Notes: generated from the sequence alone by a model not told the origin. A stretch of 14,705 bases of DNA from QHBQ01 sp038230695 (GCA_038230695.1 JBBRMT010000107.1:1-14705), one strand, 5' to 3'; counted from the first letter of the stretch, positions 1 through 7,003 are shown. Numbers and translations: made by a program.

Positions 1-464
1 GCGCCGCTGCTCCACGAGTTGGTGGCGGGGTCATAGATGCGGGTGTCGGCGAAGCTGCTGCTATTGGTGGTGAGGGTGCCTTGCACGCCGCCGAAGACAT
101 AGAGTTTCTTGTTAATCGGCGAGTAGACAGCGTTGCCAGCCAGGAAGGCGGCGGGCGCATGGGCGAGGCTAGTCCAGGCGTTGGCGGTGTGGTCATAGCG
201 CAGTAGCTGGTTGCTCTCGCTCAGGCCGGACAGGGTAAATGTGCCGCCAGCGACGTAGACGTAAGCGCCGTCGCTGGCCGCTGCGCCACTTAGTGACCCC
301 GGCAGGGGGGCCACATTTTGCCAGTTCCCCAGCGGCCCGTTGCAGGGGGTGGCCTGGGCGAAGCTGGTAGCCTGCCCGCTGAGGCTAGCGGCCAGCAGGG
401 CGATGATTGCCGAGGTGGTAACGAACCTGCCGAGTAGACCGCCGAGGTTGGTGGGGCGGTGCAT
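1..464 (-). CDS. Secreted kelch-repeat protein, N-terminal part (runs off the left edge)
   Basis: Translating leftward from an ATG at 464-462 gives an open frame with no stop to the window edge (154 codons). A GGAAG Shine-Dalgarno lies just upstream (about 471-477). An in-frame ATG six codons earlier has no such signal. Residues about 14-29 form a hydrophobic signal-peptide core followed by a small-residue stretch, so the product is probably exported. From Cys41 onward it closely follows the kelch part of the larger protein at 2427-1018: both share a Cys-x-GPL start, the ASDGAYVY blade strand, LSGL-ES-NQLLRYD, the KLYVFGG turn and DTRIY-PATN-WSSG. It is therefore a tandem paralogue that has lost, or never had, the cytoplasmic anti-sigma-like segment. 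Known of the family: kelch repeats fold as beta-propellers that bind proteins or glycans. The ligand here is unknown. At least three blades are visible. Confidence 0.85.
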   Translation of the reverse strand, partial: MHRPTNLGGLLGRFVTTSAIIALLAASLSGQATSFAQATPCNGPLGNWQNVAPLPGSLSGAAASDGAYVYVAGGTFTLSGLSESNQLLRYDHTANAWTSLAHAPAAFLAGNAVYSPINKKLYVFGGVQGTLTTNSSSFADTRIYDPATNSWSSG

Positions 465-614
465 ATCTATTCTTCCTTTCATGCCCGCATTGCGGGCGCT
501 ATATTACCAAATCGTCAAGCAGATGGTGTGTTTACGTCGGGGCGGGTGGCGGCCCGCACTGGTGCGATTTACACCGCCAGCATAACGAAGCTGTATTTAG
601 GTAGGGGCGGACCG
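465..614. other. Upstream region of the secreted kelch gene
   Basis: No gene is seen here. The stretch holds the leader of the leftward kelch gene, including the hairpin at 483-497. It should also hold that gene's promoter: on the minus strand a TTGACG and a TAATAT-like element are present, but their spacing is too short for a sigma-70 promoter, so I do not call one. Repeat units begin at about 615. Confidence 0.5.
483..497 (-). promoter_or_regulatory. Perfect 6-bp stem hairpin in the kelch leader
   Basis: GCCCGC, loop ATT, GCGGGC forms a perfect stem-loop. In the leftward transcript it would end 18 nt before the kelch ATG, right next to the ribosome binding site, where it could affect initiation or mRNA stability. 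There is no U tract, so it is not a terminator. A role is inference. Confidence 0.4.
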
Positions 615-916
615 CCACTCGCCGAGTTACTGAGGGCTGGGAGCGTAGCTCCGATGGTTGAAGCGCGACCCTGCTCATGGCAACGCGCAGTCGCGCCGAG
701 TTACTGAGGGTTGGGAGCGTAGCTCCGATGGTTGAAGCGCGACATTGCTTATCGAAAGTATCTAGCGGCATAGTGTATAGCCTTCGATTAACATTGTACT
801 ACTTCGACACGGGGCGCAGCCCCAACCCCCGGTAACTCATCACCATGCCTGGCTTGCGATAGGTATGGTATCGCGGCAAGCAAGGGCTGCGCCCCCAACC
901 CCCAGTAACTCGGCAT
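615..916 (+). repeat. Composite 74-bp repeat element, copy 1
   Basis: Sub-type A units start at 624 and 698 (period 74) and read GAGTTACTGAGGG, then a hairpin of GGAGC-GTA-GCTCC type, then GTTGAAGCGCGAC. A connector follows at about 764-791 (GTGTATAGCCTTCGATTA). Then come sub-type B units on the other strand (about 811-916), whose hairpin is GGGGC-GCA-GCCCC and which carry a GGTAACTC edge at 831 and a related AGTAACTC edge at 904. The order A, connector, B is the same as in copy 2 read on the opposite strand. No reading frame in it looks like protein. The 74-bp period is not a multiple of three, so the short open frames across it are incidental. Confidence 0.8.
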
Positions 917-1017
917 CCCCCCGCTGTCTTGCCACCTTGTACTATTTGCTGCTTTTATTTGTGGCTAACGTTTAGCCCAAAGGCGGAGAGGTGGGCTTGC
1001 CTCCCCTCTGGGGTTAA
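917..1017. other. Spacer between repeat element and kelch stop codon
   Basis: I see no gene and no convincing Rho-independent terminator. A few short GAGG/CCTC pairings occur near 985-1008 but have no U tract in the leftward direction. Confidence 0.4.
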
Positions 1018-2427
1018 TCATGGTGTAGGAGTATCAGGCGCAGGCGCGGCCTGGCACGAGACGGTGACGGCTTCGACGGAGGTGAGCAGGCCGTTTATGC
1101 TGCTGCCGCCCACTGCCACGATGCGGTTGCCGACTCTTGCGCCGCCGGGGAGCATACGCCCTTGAGCCAGATCCGGCCCGCTGCTCCAGCGGTTGCTGGC
1201 CGGGTCGTAAACGTAGGTGTGCGGCTGGTAGGCGGTGTTGTTGTCAATGCCGCCAAAGACGTAGAGGTGGCTGCCCACCACCGCGCTGCCCGCATAGTTG
1301 ATGGCGACGGGCAGTTTGGCGCGGACGGCCCATGTATCAGCGGCAATATCGTAATCGAAAGTGGCGTTGGTAAACCCGCCGGTGGTGGGGTCGAAGCCGC
1401 CCGCAACGTAGAGGTGGCCGTTGATCACGCCGCTGCTGAAGCCACTGCCACGGGTGGGCAGGGGGGCGCGGGTAGCCCAGGTGTTGGCAAGCGGATCGTA
1501 TTCCCAGGTTTGCGCATTGAACGAGGAGGCAGAGAGAGTGGAAACACCGGCAACCAGGTAGATCTTACCATTCCAGTAGCCAGCGGCCATCAGCAGACGA
1601 GTGTCGGACATCGGTGCGCCGCTGCTCCAGGTGTTGGTGGCGGGGTTGTAGATGCGGGTGTCGGAGTACGCAGTGCTGGCCGCCGCATTGGGGCCGTGGG
1701 TGCCGCCGAAGACGTAGAGTTTATTGTTGATCGGCGCATAGACGGCGGTAGCGGCGGCAAAGGACGCAGGGGCGGGGGCGAGGGCAGTCCACTTGCGGGC
1801 AGCAGGGTCGTAGCGCAGCAGTTGGTTGCTCTCGTTCAGCCCCGACAGGGTGACAGCGCCGCCCGCCATGTAGACATAAGCGCCGTCGCTGGCGGTCGCC
1901 CCCGTAGGCACGGCAGGGGCGAGTGAGGCCGCCGCCTGCCATGAGGCTAGCGGGCCGCTGCAAGGCGTGGGTTCGGCAGTGGGCGCAGCGGTTGGCACGA
2001 TGGTGGGTGTGGGCATAGGTTGAGTAGCCAACTGAAGCTGCTGGCGATGGATGAGGTCGGTGGCGACTGCCAGGCTGCCGAGCAGCAGCGCGACGATCAG
2101 GACAGCGGTGGCAAGCCTGCCGAACAGACTGCCCAGCAGAGGTAGGGGCATACGGCGGGTGGGCGGCGAAGTTTCGTCCTCCACTCGGTTGCTGGGGTTC
2201 GCTCCAGGCTTCGGGTTAGCCAGCTTTGCCTGCTCGGCAAGCTGCTGACGCAGCAACTGGGCGCGGAATGAGGGGCGAGCCTGGGGCGAATGCACCGCCA
2301 TCCGCAGCCGTCGGGCAAGGTCGGCATCAGCGGGGTCGAGGCCCGGGGGTGGTGGGGCGGCGGGGTTCTCGCCAAGCGCGGCCCAGTATTGACTCAGCAG
2401 TTCAGCTTGCTCGTCGGAGTTCTTCAT
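1018..2427 (-). CDS. Membrane-anchored kelch-propeller protein, putative anti-sigma factor
   Basis: The protein has 469 residues. Residues 1-100 are hydrophilic, helical and cytoplasmic by inference. Residues about 103-125 form one transmembrane helix, 136-155 a Pro/Thr-rich linker, and about 158-457 six kelch blades with Gly pairs near 189, 241, 294, 343, 392 and 440. The motifs ending the blades are LYVFGG, IYLVAG, LYVAGG and LYVFGG. Cys156 and Cys458 bracket the propeller and could close it with a disulfide. Its ATG overlaps the stop of the sigma gene as ATGA, so translation is probably coupled. Anti-sigma factors of ECF sigma factors are commonly encoded this way, with a cytoplasmic sigma-binding part, one TM helix and an external sensor. 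The sigma-binding role is therefore inferred from context; I do not see a zinc-binding HxxxCxxC anti-sigma motif. The propeller could sense a surface ligand. A plain surface adhesin is the alternative. Confidence 0.8.
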   Translation of the reverse strand: MKNSDEQAELLSQYWAALGENPAAPPPPGLDPADADLARRLRMAVHSPQARPSFRAQLLRQQLAEQAKLANPKPGANPSNRVEDETSPPTRRMPLPLLGSLFGRLATAVLIVALLLGSLAVATDLIHRQQLQLATQPMPTPTIVPTAAPTAEPTPCSGPLASWQAAASLAPAVPTGATASDGAYVYMAGGAVTLSGLNESNQLLRYDPAARKWTALAPAPASFAAATAVYAPINNKLYVFGGTHGPNAAASTAYSDTRIYNPATNTWSSGAPMSDTRLLMAAGYWNGKIYLVAGVSTLSASSFNAQTWEYDPLANTWATRAPLPTRGSGFSSGVINGHLYVAGGFDPTTGGFTNATFDYDIAADTWAVRAKLPVAINYAGSAVVGSHLYVFGGIDNNTAYQPHTYVYDPASNRWSSGPDLAQGRMLPGGARVGNRIVAVGGSSINGLLTSVEAVTVSCQAAPAPDTPTP

Positions 2428-3023
2428 CGTAGCTGCCCTCGCTTCGTCATGATCTCGCGTAGCTGGTGGATGGCCCGCAGGCGCAGCATACTGACTGCCG
2501 CGCTGCTCTTGCCGATGGCCTCGGCGATGCGATGCACCGGCCAGTCGGCGCAGCCCAACTCCATCACGGTGCGTTGCTCATCGGGTAGCTGGGCCAACGC
2601 GGCCCGCAACTCGCGCTGCTCGGCATCAGCAATCGCCAGATCTTCAGGGTCGGGGCCGGGCGCGAGCAGCGTATCCGGCAAGGCCACTGGTCGGGCGCTA
2701 CGCCGCCGCGCTACATCCACCACCACGTTATGCGCGATGCGATAGAGCCAGGCAGCAAAGGTGCCACCCCGATAGCCCGATAGTCCCGCCACCAGCTTGA
2801 GGAAGACCTCGCTGGTGGCATCCTCCGCCGCTTCGGTGTCGTTGAGACGCACGTAGCAGTAGGAATAGATGGCGGCAAAGTAACGCTCGTACAGTTGAGT
2901 GAGCGCAAGCGCATCCGTGCGGGCGGCCAGCGCCAGCTCGATGTCGGTTTCGTTTCTCCTGCCGTCCTCTGTTCGCATCGCTGCCTGTTCTCGGCTAAGA
3001 CCACCAAAGAGGAAGATAATCAC
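2424..3023 (-). CDS. ECF (group IV) sigma-70 family RNA polymerase sigma factor
   Basis: The protein has 199 residues. Region 2 spans about 41-107 (LYERYFAAIYSYCYVRL, then EDATSEVFLK and WLYRIAHNVVVD, the core-binding and -10-recognition helices). A short linker follows, then region 4 at about 137-190 with the helix-turn-helix IAEAIGKSSAAVSMLRLRA that reads the -35 element. Region 1 and region 3 are absent, as is normal for ECF factors. The frame starts with GTG at 3023, which has AGGA about 8 nt upstream. An internal ATG at 2978 (residue 16) is the alternative start. The gene is followed with ATGA overlap by the membrane kelch protein, the standard sigma/anti-sigma layout. It is a close paralogue of the broken sigma gene immediately upstream. 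The target promoters are not visible. Confidence 0.9.
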   Translation of the reverse strand: MIIFLFGGLSREQAAMRTEDGRRNETDIELALAARTDALALTQLYERYFAAIYSYCYVRLNDTEAAEDATSEVFLKLVAGLSGYRGGTFAAWLYRIAHNVVVDVARRRSARPVALPDTLLAPGPDPEDLAIADAEQRELRAALAQLPDEQRTVMELGCADWPVHRIAEAIGKSSAAVSMLRLRAIHQLREIMTKRGQLR

Positions 3024-3211
3024 TCGCTGTTTCCTAACCCCCTATCTCGAAGCCGATCTGCTGCTTCCAATATAAAAGACGCTGGGGGCGGGGAAATCTA
3101 ACGCGGTTTTGCCATTCAATTTTAACACAGAAAGGCGCTGCGGCGGTTTAGGCTAGCAGCGCCCCGCTGTTTCGAGGAATATCGCCCCGTCCGCCGCCCT
3201 TAACGTTTGCT
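3024..3211. other. Intergenic region upstream of the intact sigma gene
   Basis: No gene is seen. On the minus strand a TATATT at about 3068-3073 could be a -10 element for the sigma gene, but I find no good -35 and no clear autoregulated ECF promoter. The distal part contains the terminator-like hairpin described separately. Confidence 0.4.
3127..3170 (-). terminator. Probable terminator for the leftward transcript from the broken sigma gene
   Basis: GGCGCTGC (3134-3141) and GCAGCGCC (3156-3163) form a perfect 8-bp GC-rich stem with a 14-nt loop. ACAG (3127-3130) and CTGT (3167-3170) extend it across a symmetric AAA/CCG internal loop. In the leftward direction the stem is followed by TTTCTGTGTT, a moderate U tract. 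It lies about 50 bp beyond the stop codon at 3212, between that gene remnant and the intact sigma gene. Confidence 0.6.
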
Positions 3212-3424
3212 CTAATAAGAGAAGCCTACCCTCGACAACAACCTGATCGTCATTGGTACGGTAAGAACGGATGCGGTTATGCTGGCTAGCTTCTCAAATA
3301 CTCCCGCTGGCCCATTGGTCGCGCCCTCTATGCCAAAGATAGCGAGTAGCGCTATCCTCACGATGCCAGTGATGACCGCGAAAGTGGCCCAGCCATGCCA
3401 CTGCGGTTCTCTGGCAAAGCGGCG
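3212..3424 (-). pseudogene. 3' remnant of a DUF998-like membrane protein gene
   Basis: In the leftward frame ending at a TAG at 3212-3214, the reading from about 3424 is ARRFAREPQWHGW, then a hydrophobic helix (ATFAVITGIVRIALLAIFGI), then GPAGVFEKL and a last helix ending TIRLLSRVGFSY. This pattern (ARRF-x-x-xP-W-GWA, TM helix, GPAG-FE-L, final TM helix) is what I recall for the C-terminal end of DUF998 family membrane proteins; the assignment is from memory. About the last 70 residues remain, with no start codon of its own before homology to the sigma factor begins in another frame. It is best explained as the surviving tail of a deleted gene. Confidence 0.6.
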
Positions 3425-3968
3425 GGCGATGGCGCAGCATCCTGATTGCGGTGTTGCTCTTGCCCAGGGTGGCGGCGATTTGCGCCCCGCTCCAGCCTGC
3501 ACACTGCAACTCCAACACGGTGCGTTGCTCGGCGGGCAGTTGGGCCAGCGCGGCCCGCACTTCCTGCCGTTCGCTAGCGCTGATGATCATCTCTTCCATT
3601 GTGGGGCCAGGGTCGGCCAGTTCGCTCATCTCGAACGAGGCGTGGGTACTCTGGCGGGTTTGCAGGTTGATTACTACATTATGGGCGATGCGAAACAGCC
3701 AGGCGACAAACAGCCCGCCACGATAGCTGCTCAACCCCGTGAACGCCTTGAGGAACACCTCGCTGGTGGCATCCTCGGCGGCCTCGCGGCTGTTCAGGCG
3801 CACATAGCAGTAGGAGTAAATCGGTTCGAGATAACGGTCGTACAGCCGCGTGAAAGCCAGCGGGTCGGCCAGCGCGGCCCGTACCATTTCGTTGTCATCA
3901 GGCTGCTCTGCGGATGCGGCCACCTCCGCCCGTCGGCCAGTAGGAAGGCGGTTAGGGTTGTGGGCCAA
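3425..3968 (-). pseudogene. Broken ECF sigma factor gene
   Basis: Residues about 37-181 match the intact neighbour closely: IYSYCYVRLN, REAAEDATSEVFLKAF and LFRIAHNVV in region 2; VRAALAQLPAEQRTVLELQCAGW and QIAATLGKSNTAIRMLRHR in region 4. After Arg181 (about base 3426) similarity ends abruptly. The frame then runs out of register through the membrane-protein remnant to 3294, giving an unlikely His/Trp/Arg-rich tail. Only about 15 C-terminal residues of the sigma fold are missing, so residual DNA binding cannot be excluded. The start is uncertain: TTG at 3968 directly follows an in-frame TGA and lacks a clear ribosome binding site, and ATG at 3887 is an alternative. A different frame opens at ATG 3994, so an N-terminal frameshift is also possible. 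No anti-sigma gene follows it. Confidence 0.7.
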
Positions 3969-4024
3969 TCATGGGGAAACAAAGAAAAATCCATACTGTT
4001 CAAAACCTGTGATGTTGGGGTTAA

Positions 4025-4504
4025 GTTAAAGGGGTTGGGGGTACAACCCCATGCTATCGTGCCACCATGCCTATCGCAAGCCAGGCATGGTGACGAGTTA
4101 CCGAGGGTTGGGGGCGCAGCCCCATGCGCTGACGCGATACCATGCCTATCGCAAGCCAGGCATGGTGACGAGTTACCGAGGGTTGGGGCGACAGCCCCAT
4201 GCGCTGACGTGCCACCTTGCTAATCGTAGGCTATACACCGCGCCGCCTCATAGTTGCGATAAGCATGGTCGCGTTGCACGGATCGGAGCTTCGCTCCCAG
4301 CCCTCGGTAACTCGGCACGATTGCTGGTGGCGATGAGCATGGTTGCGCTTCAACGATTGGAAGCTCGCCTCACAGCCCTCGGTAACTCGGCGCGATTGCT
4401 GGTGGCGATGAGCTTCGTCGCGCTTCAACGATTGGGGTTACTGAGTACAGCCCTGGGTAACTTGGACTGATTACAAGTTGCGATGGCTTTGTCGCGCTTC
4501 AACT
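4025..4504 (-). repeat. Composite 74-bp repeat element, copy 2 (inverted relative to copy 1)
   Basis: On the plus strand, sub-type B units with a CATGCCTATCGCAAGCC block start at 4066 and 4141 (period 75) and include GAGTTACCGAGGGTTGG followed by GGGGC/GCCCC-type hairpins. A connector follows at about 4221-4247, the reverse complement of the connector of copy 1. Then come sub-type A units on the other strand starting at 4281, 4355, 4430 and, degenerate, about 4504 (period 74-75). Read on the minus strand the order is A, connector, B, identical to copy 1. A GCCTCATAGTT boundary at 4245 is shared with the third locus. This accounts for the 500-bp gene-free stretch here. Confidence 0.8.
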
Positions 4505-4879
4505 ATCTGCGATACCAGCGCGGACCTGACATTCTTTGCGGATCGCTTCCAGCACGGCGGTTATCTGGTAGCGCACTTCGGCGTTGGTAATACGGATGAC
4601 TTTGTATCCATGCTCTTCAAGCCAGGTGGTTCGATCCGCGTCATACTCAACTTGCTCAAGGTGGCTGTCGCCATCAATTTCGACGATTAGCAGGCAACTG
4701 GCACAGTAGAAGTCTACAATGTAGGAGCCGAGGGTTTGCTGCTGGCGAAACTTGTAGCCCGCCAGCCGGTGGTCGCGTAGATAATGCCAGATGGTGGCTT
4801 CCGCCGCAGTGGGACGAATACGCATTTGCCGGGCGCGGGGTAGGTTATGCTGGTGCCATTCGCGCTCTTCATCATTCAT
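4499..4879 (-). CDS. DUF559 domain protein, putative PD-(D/E)XK endonuclease
   Basis: The protein has 126 residues from an ATG at 4879 with AGAGG about 5 nt upstream. A longer open frame reaches 5053, but its first 58 codons only translate the neighbouring repeat array. The family pattern is clear: PTAAEATIWHYLRDHRL at 23-39, YKFRQQQTLGSYIVDFYC at 42-59, LLIVEIDGDSH at 63-73. The conserved acidic residues are E27, D56, E67 and D69. DUF559 (PF04480) proteins belong to the Vsr-like/PD-(D/E)XK nuclease fold and are about this length. Their substrate is generally unknown. The gene stands alone, flanked on both sides by repeat arrays, and its TGA falls in a degenerate repeat unit (GTTGAAGCGCGAC). 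No methylase is nearby, so a restriction or Vsr repair role has no local support. Confidence 0.85.
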   Translation of the reverse strand: MNDEEREWHQHNLPRARQMRIRPTAAEATIWHYLRDHRLAGYKFRQQQTLGSYIVDFYCASCLLIVEIDGDSHLEQVEYDADRTTWLEEHGYKVIRITNAEVRYQITAVLEAIRKECQVRAGIADS

Positions 4880-4919
4880 TGATGCCTCTCTAACCCTAAT
4901 TCGCTTTAATGAGGATGGT

Positions 4920-5202
4920 TGCGCCCTCAGTAACTTGTCCCTTTGCCTCATAGTTTCGATGAGCAGGGTGGCGTTGCACGGATCGGAGCTTCGCTCCCAG
5001 CCCTCGGTAATCTGGCGCGACTGCGCGTTGCGATAAGCATGGTCACGCTGCATGGATCGGAGCTTCGCTCCCAGCCCTCGGTAACCTGGCGCGATTGCGC
5101 GTTGCGATGAGCATGGTCACGTTGCACGGATCGGAGCTTCGCTCCCAGCCCTCGGTAACGGGGCATGACTGCGCGTTGCGATGAGCATCGTAACCCTGCA
5201 CC
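4920..5202 (-). repeat. 74-bp repeat array, copy 3 (sub-type A only)
   Basis: Three well-preserved units start at 4981, 5055 and 5129, exactly 74 bp apart. Each reads on the plus strand GATCGGAGCTTCGCTCCC, then AGCCCTCGGTAA, then a GCGC(GAYT)GCGC hairpin and GATGAGCATGGT-like and GTTGCACG blocks. A partial unit (CCCTCAGTAACTTG) lies at about 4924-4937. The GCCTCATAGTT boundary at 4945 matches that of copy 2. There are no unique spacers between units. Confidence 0.85.
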
Positions 5203-5213
5203 AGCCCTCTCCC

Positions 5214-5239
5214 CAACCCCCCTGATATAGGGGGGGTTG
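5214..5239 (-). terminator. GC-rich hairpin after the membrane protein gene
   Basis: CAACCCCCC (5214-5222) and GGGGGGTTG (5231-5239) pair perfectly over 9 bp with an 8-nt loop (TGATATAG). It lies immediately downstream of the leftward stop codon at 5243. In that direction it is not followed by a U run, so factor-independent termination is uncertain. An mRNA 3'-end stabiliser is equally possible. Confidence 0.45.
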
Positions 5240-5242
5240 TGT

Positions 5243-7003
5243 TTAACCGGCTTCCGGCAGCCCTGCCATGGGCGGGGCGCTGACTGGCTCGATATTGGCG
5301 GGGCGCTGGGGGCGTTGCTGCAGGGTGTAGAGGCCGATGCAGGCGACAACGATGGCAACCACCACGAAAATCGGCAGCTTGCTGGCTTGCCAGGCTGCGG
5401 CGACGGCGGCATCACCTGCTGCCTTGCCTGCGGGCGAGGTGTCGAGATAGGCAAAGTAAGGGAGGACGAACGAGGGGAACTTGCTGGTCAGGGTAGCGGC
5501 AATAATATTGGGGTTCTGGTGCGTGATATTGCTTATTACATTGCTCAGGCCGAAGACCAGCAGCGAACTCTGGCCGGTGGGCTGGTTGTACATCCAGCGG
5601 GGCTGGTAGATAAAGCCGTACATCACCGCATAGCTGGTGAGCAGCAGCACCCCATAGATAAACAGGTAGACCACCTTGTAGACCATCGCCTTGAAGCTGT
5701 CAATCGCCACCGCGAAGGGCAACGCCAGCAGCGGCAGCACCGAGGCGAGGTATCGAGCAGGCGGACACCACTCGCCCCACCACTGCGCGTAATTAGAGAT
5801 TACCGCGAAGTAGGGCAGGAACACAATCGCCAGCCAGAGCAAATCCTTGCGCCAGCCCTTCTGCAAGGCCATCACGATCAGGCCCACGATGGTCAGGATG
5901 AAGATGGGCGCGGCAACGAATAGCCCCCATTGCTCGTCAATCAGCGAACCGACTGCGCCGCGAATGGTGCCAGCAATATCGCTGCTGCCCGCGTGGTCGC
6001 TGGCGTTGGGGATCAGCTGGGCGTAGCGCTGGTAGAAGAAGGCCATCATCAGCACCGCTGAGACTGCCACCTGCGCCGCCACGATGATATAGTTACGCAG
6101 CCGCTCCTTAGTGGGCTGGCTGTTCTCCTGCCACATATAATATAGGAACAGCGCAGCGCTGACCGGGATGAAGCGGTAGTGCATCCAGGGGATGAAGGCG
6201 ATGCTAAAACCAATTGCCGCGATCTGCAGCCAGTTGTTGTGCCACAGGCGGATGCGGCGGAAGGCGTAGAGGATAAACAGAGCAACCGGCAGTTCGGGGA
6301 AGATGAGGAACGAGTACGCCATAATCGGTGCGGTGAAGGAGAAGCCAATCCAGGTCAGGATTGCGGGCAGCAGTTTGCCGGTGCCTTCGCGGGCGAACAG
6401 GTAGATGTTAGCAGCGAGGATGGCGGCGAGGAAGTTGAGGAAGTAGACAACCAGCAGGCGGTCGCCGATGATGTAGGCGGGCAGCACCAGCAGGCTGAGG
6501 CCGAGGCCGTGCTTGGAATATAGCTCGTTGCCTACGGTCGGGTCTGCAGGCAGCGGCACAGCGGGATTGGTGTTGCACTGGCGGGTGAGAGGAACGAGAA
6601 TGGCGGGGTGCGGCGGCAGCGGGTAAGGGATGCCAGGGGGCCAACCCTGCCAGGCGGCGGGGAAGTCGCTGAGATCAATGCGGCCCTTTGCGGCAAATGC
6701 CTGACCGTAGAAGGGTGGGTAGATTTTGGCTTCCGCGTGGGAGCGGTAGCTGTTGCATTCATTGAGGGTGTGGTCATACCAGATAGTGCCAGCGGTCATC
6801 AGATAGAACGGCTCGTCGCCAGTCACGGGGTTGAGGAAGGCGGTGATGCGCGGCGTGATCAGCGATAGCACAATCATGGTGATAACTCCAACCACTATTG
6901 GCTCCCACCAACCGATGGCCGAGCGGCTGGATTGGCTGACGGGCGCGGCGGCTCTGGTATCTCTCTTTGGCCGCGTAGATAGTTGCGCGGGTAGTTGCAA
7001 CAC
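5243..7003 (-). CDS. Polytopic membrane protein, GT-C-like glycosyltransferase candidate
   Basis: The protein has 586 residues from a GTG at 7003, chosen because AAGGAG (7011-7016) lies 7 nt upstream. The open frame extends to a GTG at 7042, but that start has no ribosome binding site. A short basic N-terminus precedes a first TM helix at about 35-52. Next is a TGDEPFYLMTA motif at 61-71 with the acidic pair D63/E64, a large loop containing YPPFYG and WPPGIPYP, then SKHGLGLSLLVLPAY and about ten further hydrophobic helices. The C-terminal tail is Pro/Ala-rich. An acidic pair in the first external loop followed by many helices is the layout of GT-C enzymes (ArnT/PMT and RgtA-D type), which move sugars from polyprenyl-phosphate donors outside the membrane. 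The specific substrate is unknown, and assignment rests on architecture rather than a full signature. It is transcribed divergently from the sensor kinase. Confidence 0.65.
   Translation of the reverse strand: MLQLPAQLSTRPKRDTRAAAPVSQSSRSAIGWWEPIVVGVITMIVLSLITPRITAFLNPVTGDEPFYLMTAGTIWYDHTLNECNSYRSHAEAKIYPPFYGQAFAAKGRIDLSDFPAAWQGWPPGIPYPLPPHPAILVPLTRQCNTNPAVPLPADPTVGNELYSKHGLGLSLLVLPAYIIGDRLLVVYFLNFLAAILAANIYLFAREGTGKLLPAILTWIGFSFTAPIMAYSFLIFPELPVALFILYAFRRIRLWHNNWLQIAAIGFSIAFIPWMHYRFIPVSAALFLYYMWQENSQPTKERLRNYIIVAAQVAVSAVLMMAFFYQRYAQLIPNASDHAGSSDIAGTIRGAVGSLIDEQWGLFVAAPIFILTIVGLIVMALQKGWRKDLLWLAIVFLPYFAVISNYAQWWGEWCPPARYLASVLPLLALPFAVAIDSFKAMVYKVVYLFIYGVLLLTSYAVMYGFIYQPRWMYNQPTGQSSLLVFGLSNVISNITHQNPNIIAATLTSKFPSFVLPYFAYLDTSPAGKAAGDAAVAAAWQASKLPIFVVVAIVVACIGLYTLQQRPQRPANIEPVSAPPMAGLPEAG

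Noticed and set aside
1162..1926. A 254-codon plus-strand open frame inside the kelch gene
   Set aside because: It is a shadow of the high-GC kelch gene. Gly/Val/Ala-rich translation without domain features.
3279..4223. A 314-codon plus-strand open frame
   Set aside because: It is antisense to the sigma pseudogene, and its C-terminal repeats (QARHGDELPRV) merely translate the 75-bp repeats.
4880..5053. N-terminal extension of the DUF559 protein
   Set aside because: The 58 extra residues are translated repeat sequence. The ATG at 4879 has the ribosome binding site and begins at the family's usual N-terminus.
4281..5202. CRISPR array
   Set aside because: Regular 74-bp periodicity was considered, but whole units are similar throughout, with no unique spacers and no cas genes.
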